From Mycolicibacter heraklionensis (lineage in GTDB: Bacteria; Actinomycetota; Actinomycetes; Mycobacteriales; Mycobacteriaceae): 64,000 nucleotides of DNA. Position numbers and translations under genes: made by a program. The stretch is from the NCBI RefSeq assembly GCF_001021505.1, contig NZ_LDPO01000007.1, positions 124,001-188,000 on the forward strand, written 5' to 3'. Shown here piece by piece: positions 63,167-64,000 of this stretch. The notes under the pieces are model-generated. The model searched no databases. It worked only from the letters and a program-made list of their open reading frames with translations, and was not told where the DNA came from. The first letter of the stretch is position 1. The number at the start of each line of letters is the position of its first letter.

Positions 63167-64000
63167 ATGCTGACCAACCTCGTCGCACCGATCGCGATCG
63201 TCGGCGCCGTCGCCGGCGGTGTGCTTGCCGCACCGGTGGTGCACGCCGCGCACGCCAGCGTCGACCTGCACGTCGACGTCGACCTGCTGGCCGACACCGC
63301 GATCTTCGTCGGTCCGACGGTCTTGTCGACACCGTCGGCGACCTTCGCTCAGACCGCGGCGGACCTCTTCCTGCGGCCGCTGGGCTTCGACGTCGGCGAT
63401 AACCCTGCCTCGTGCCTGGTCGGGTCCGCGGGATGTGACGCGCCGCTGCAGCTGCTGACCACCCCCGCCCTCATCCAGGTCGGCCACAGCAGCTATTTCG
63501 GTGCAGCCGAGATCGTGCGGGCGGTACAGGCCGAGCTCGCCGCCAACCCGGACGCCTACGACGCCGAGCACCCGCTGTGGATTTTCGGCTACTCGCAGGG
63601 CGCCACGGCCGGCTCGATCGCGATGGCGCAACTGGCCCACGACGGCGTCGACCCGGCGCTGCTGCACTTCGTATTCATCGGCGACCCGACCGCTCCGGAC
63701 GGCAAATATCCCAATATCGAGGACGACGGCTCGGCGCACACCAACTTCTCCGACACCTGGATGCTGTACGGCAAGGAGACCCCCAGCGACGCATTCCCGA
63801 CCACGATCTACACCATCCCCGGTGACCCCAACGCCGACCACACCTCCACCTCGCCGTACGGCGATTTCTACGAGCACATGATGTATCTGGGGCTCACCCC
63901 CGATCAGGTGGCCAACCACACCGCCACCACCGACGACATGCTCACCACCATCAACATCTCTACGGATTTCGACCAGTTCGGCGCCTGGCTCAACGCGTGG
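63167..64000 (+). CDS. PE-PPE-domain secreted esterase, paralogue (cut by window end)
   Basis: An open frame of 278 codons from ATG 63167 (MLTNLVAPIAIVGAVAGGVL) to the last base with no stop, so the 3' end is missing. GGGAG lies upstream; GTG 63164 is an alternative start. It has a signal peptide ending VHAAHA, then LLADTAIFVGPTVLSTPSA, LWIFGYSQGATAGSIAMAQL, FVFIGDPTAPDGKYP and EHMMYLGLTPDQVANHT. It is clearly paralogous to the 62089 gene, in divergent orientation with 94 bp between starts. Confidence 0.88.
   Translation, partial: MLTNLVAPIAIVGAVAGGVLAAPVVHAAHASVDLHVDVDLLADTAIFVGPTVLSTPSATFAQTAADLFLRPLGFDVGDNPASCLVGSAGCDAPLQLLTTPALIQVGHSSYFGAAEIVRAVQAELAANPDAYDAEHPLWIFGYSQGATAGSIAMAQLAHDGVDPALLHFVFIGDPTAPDGKYPNIEDDGSAHTNFSDTWMLYGKETPSDAFPTTIYTIPGDPNADHTSTSPYGDFYEHMMYLGLTPDQVANHTATTDDMLTTINISTDFDQFGAWLNAW

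Noticed and set aside
62089..63297. Longer start for the minus-strand PE-PPE esterase
   Set aside because: The extra N-terminus overlaps the divergent paralogue; ATG 63072 gives a proper signal peptide.

Overview
The window is GC-rich actinobacterial DNA, almost certainly from a member of the Mycobacteriaceae. The evidence is PE and PPE proteins with their YxxxD/SVP-type signatures, two overlapping mmpS-mmpL operons, F420-type LLM oxidoreductases, a DUF732 secreted protein, Rv2525c-like Tat-exported DUF1906 proteins, PE-PPE-domain esterases, many TetR regulators and frequent GTG/TTG starts. The species cannot be fixed from sequence reading alone.

Layout. 1-1154: end of an FAD monooxygenase and a mycothiol-type maleylpyruvate isomerase. 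1157-3899: a Tat-exported protein divergent from a short MMPL transporter. 3903-5051: a 5'-truncated aldehyde dehydrogenase. 5162-9678: a three-gene amidohydrolase/SRPBCC/SDR operon facing a TetR gene across a clear operator. 9638-18024: two mmpS-mmpL operons and two TetR genes. 18262-19520: methyltransferase plus SRPBCC-like protein. 19623-25519: complete cydABDC (cytochrome bd oxidase and its ABC assembly transporter). 25572-26600: fused HadA/HadB-like dehydratase. 26601-27071: a non-coding leader with a strong intrinsic terminator and a competing hairpin. 27072-31341: PPE-PPE-sbtA-DUF732, an apparent operon joining outer-membrane-type PPE proteins to a bicarbonate transporter. 31352-36730: two acyl-CoA dehydrogenases, NTF2-like, LLM, SDR and TetR genes (probable acyl/steroid-like catabolism). 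36680-40284: membrane protein, DUF1906 protein, LLM oxidoreductase, SDR remnant, TesB thioesterase. 41165-44625: PE-PPE pair, carotenoid-synthesis-like membrane protein, a second DUF1906 protein and an unlisted 28-residue membrane peptide.

The most notable region is 44790-60386: a polyunsaturated-fatty-acid-synthase-like (Pfa) secondary lipid cluster read on the minus strand as pfaD (enoyl reductase), pfaA (KS-AT-ACP-ACP-KR-DH) and pfaC (KS-CLF-DH-DH-PKS-type DH-AGPAT). This is 16 kb of iterative lipid synthase whose last domain should place the acyl chain on a glycerol-phosphate acceptor. Divergent from pfaD, across a perfect palindrome, is a PAP2 phosphatase/diacylglycerol kinase fusion (60569-62083). 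Next to that are two divergent PE-PPE-domain esterase paralogues (62089-63072 and 63167 to the window end), a family that includes envelope acyltransferases for trehalose lipids. A coherent reading is that the synthase makes an unusual acyl chain, loads it on a glycerolipid, and the neighbours process the lipid. The product is unknown to me and this is the best candidate for an uncharacterised system here.

Two gene remnants (ALDH at 3903, SDR at 39182) show local decay. No tRNA, rRNA, CRISPR array or insertion sequence was seen.
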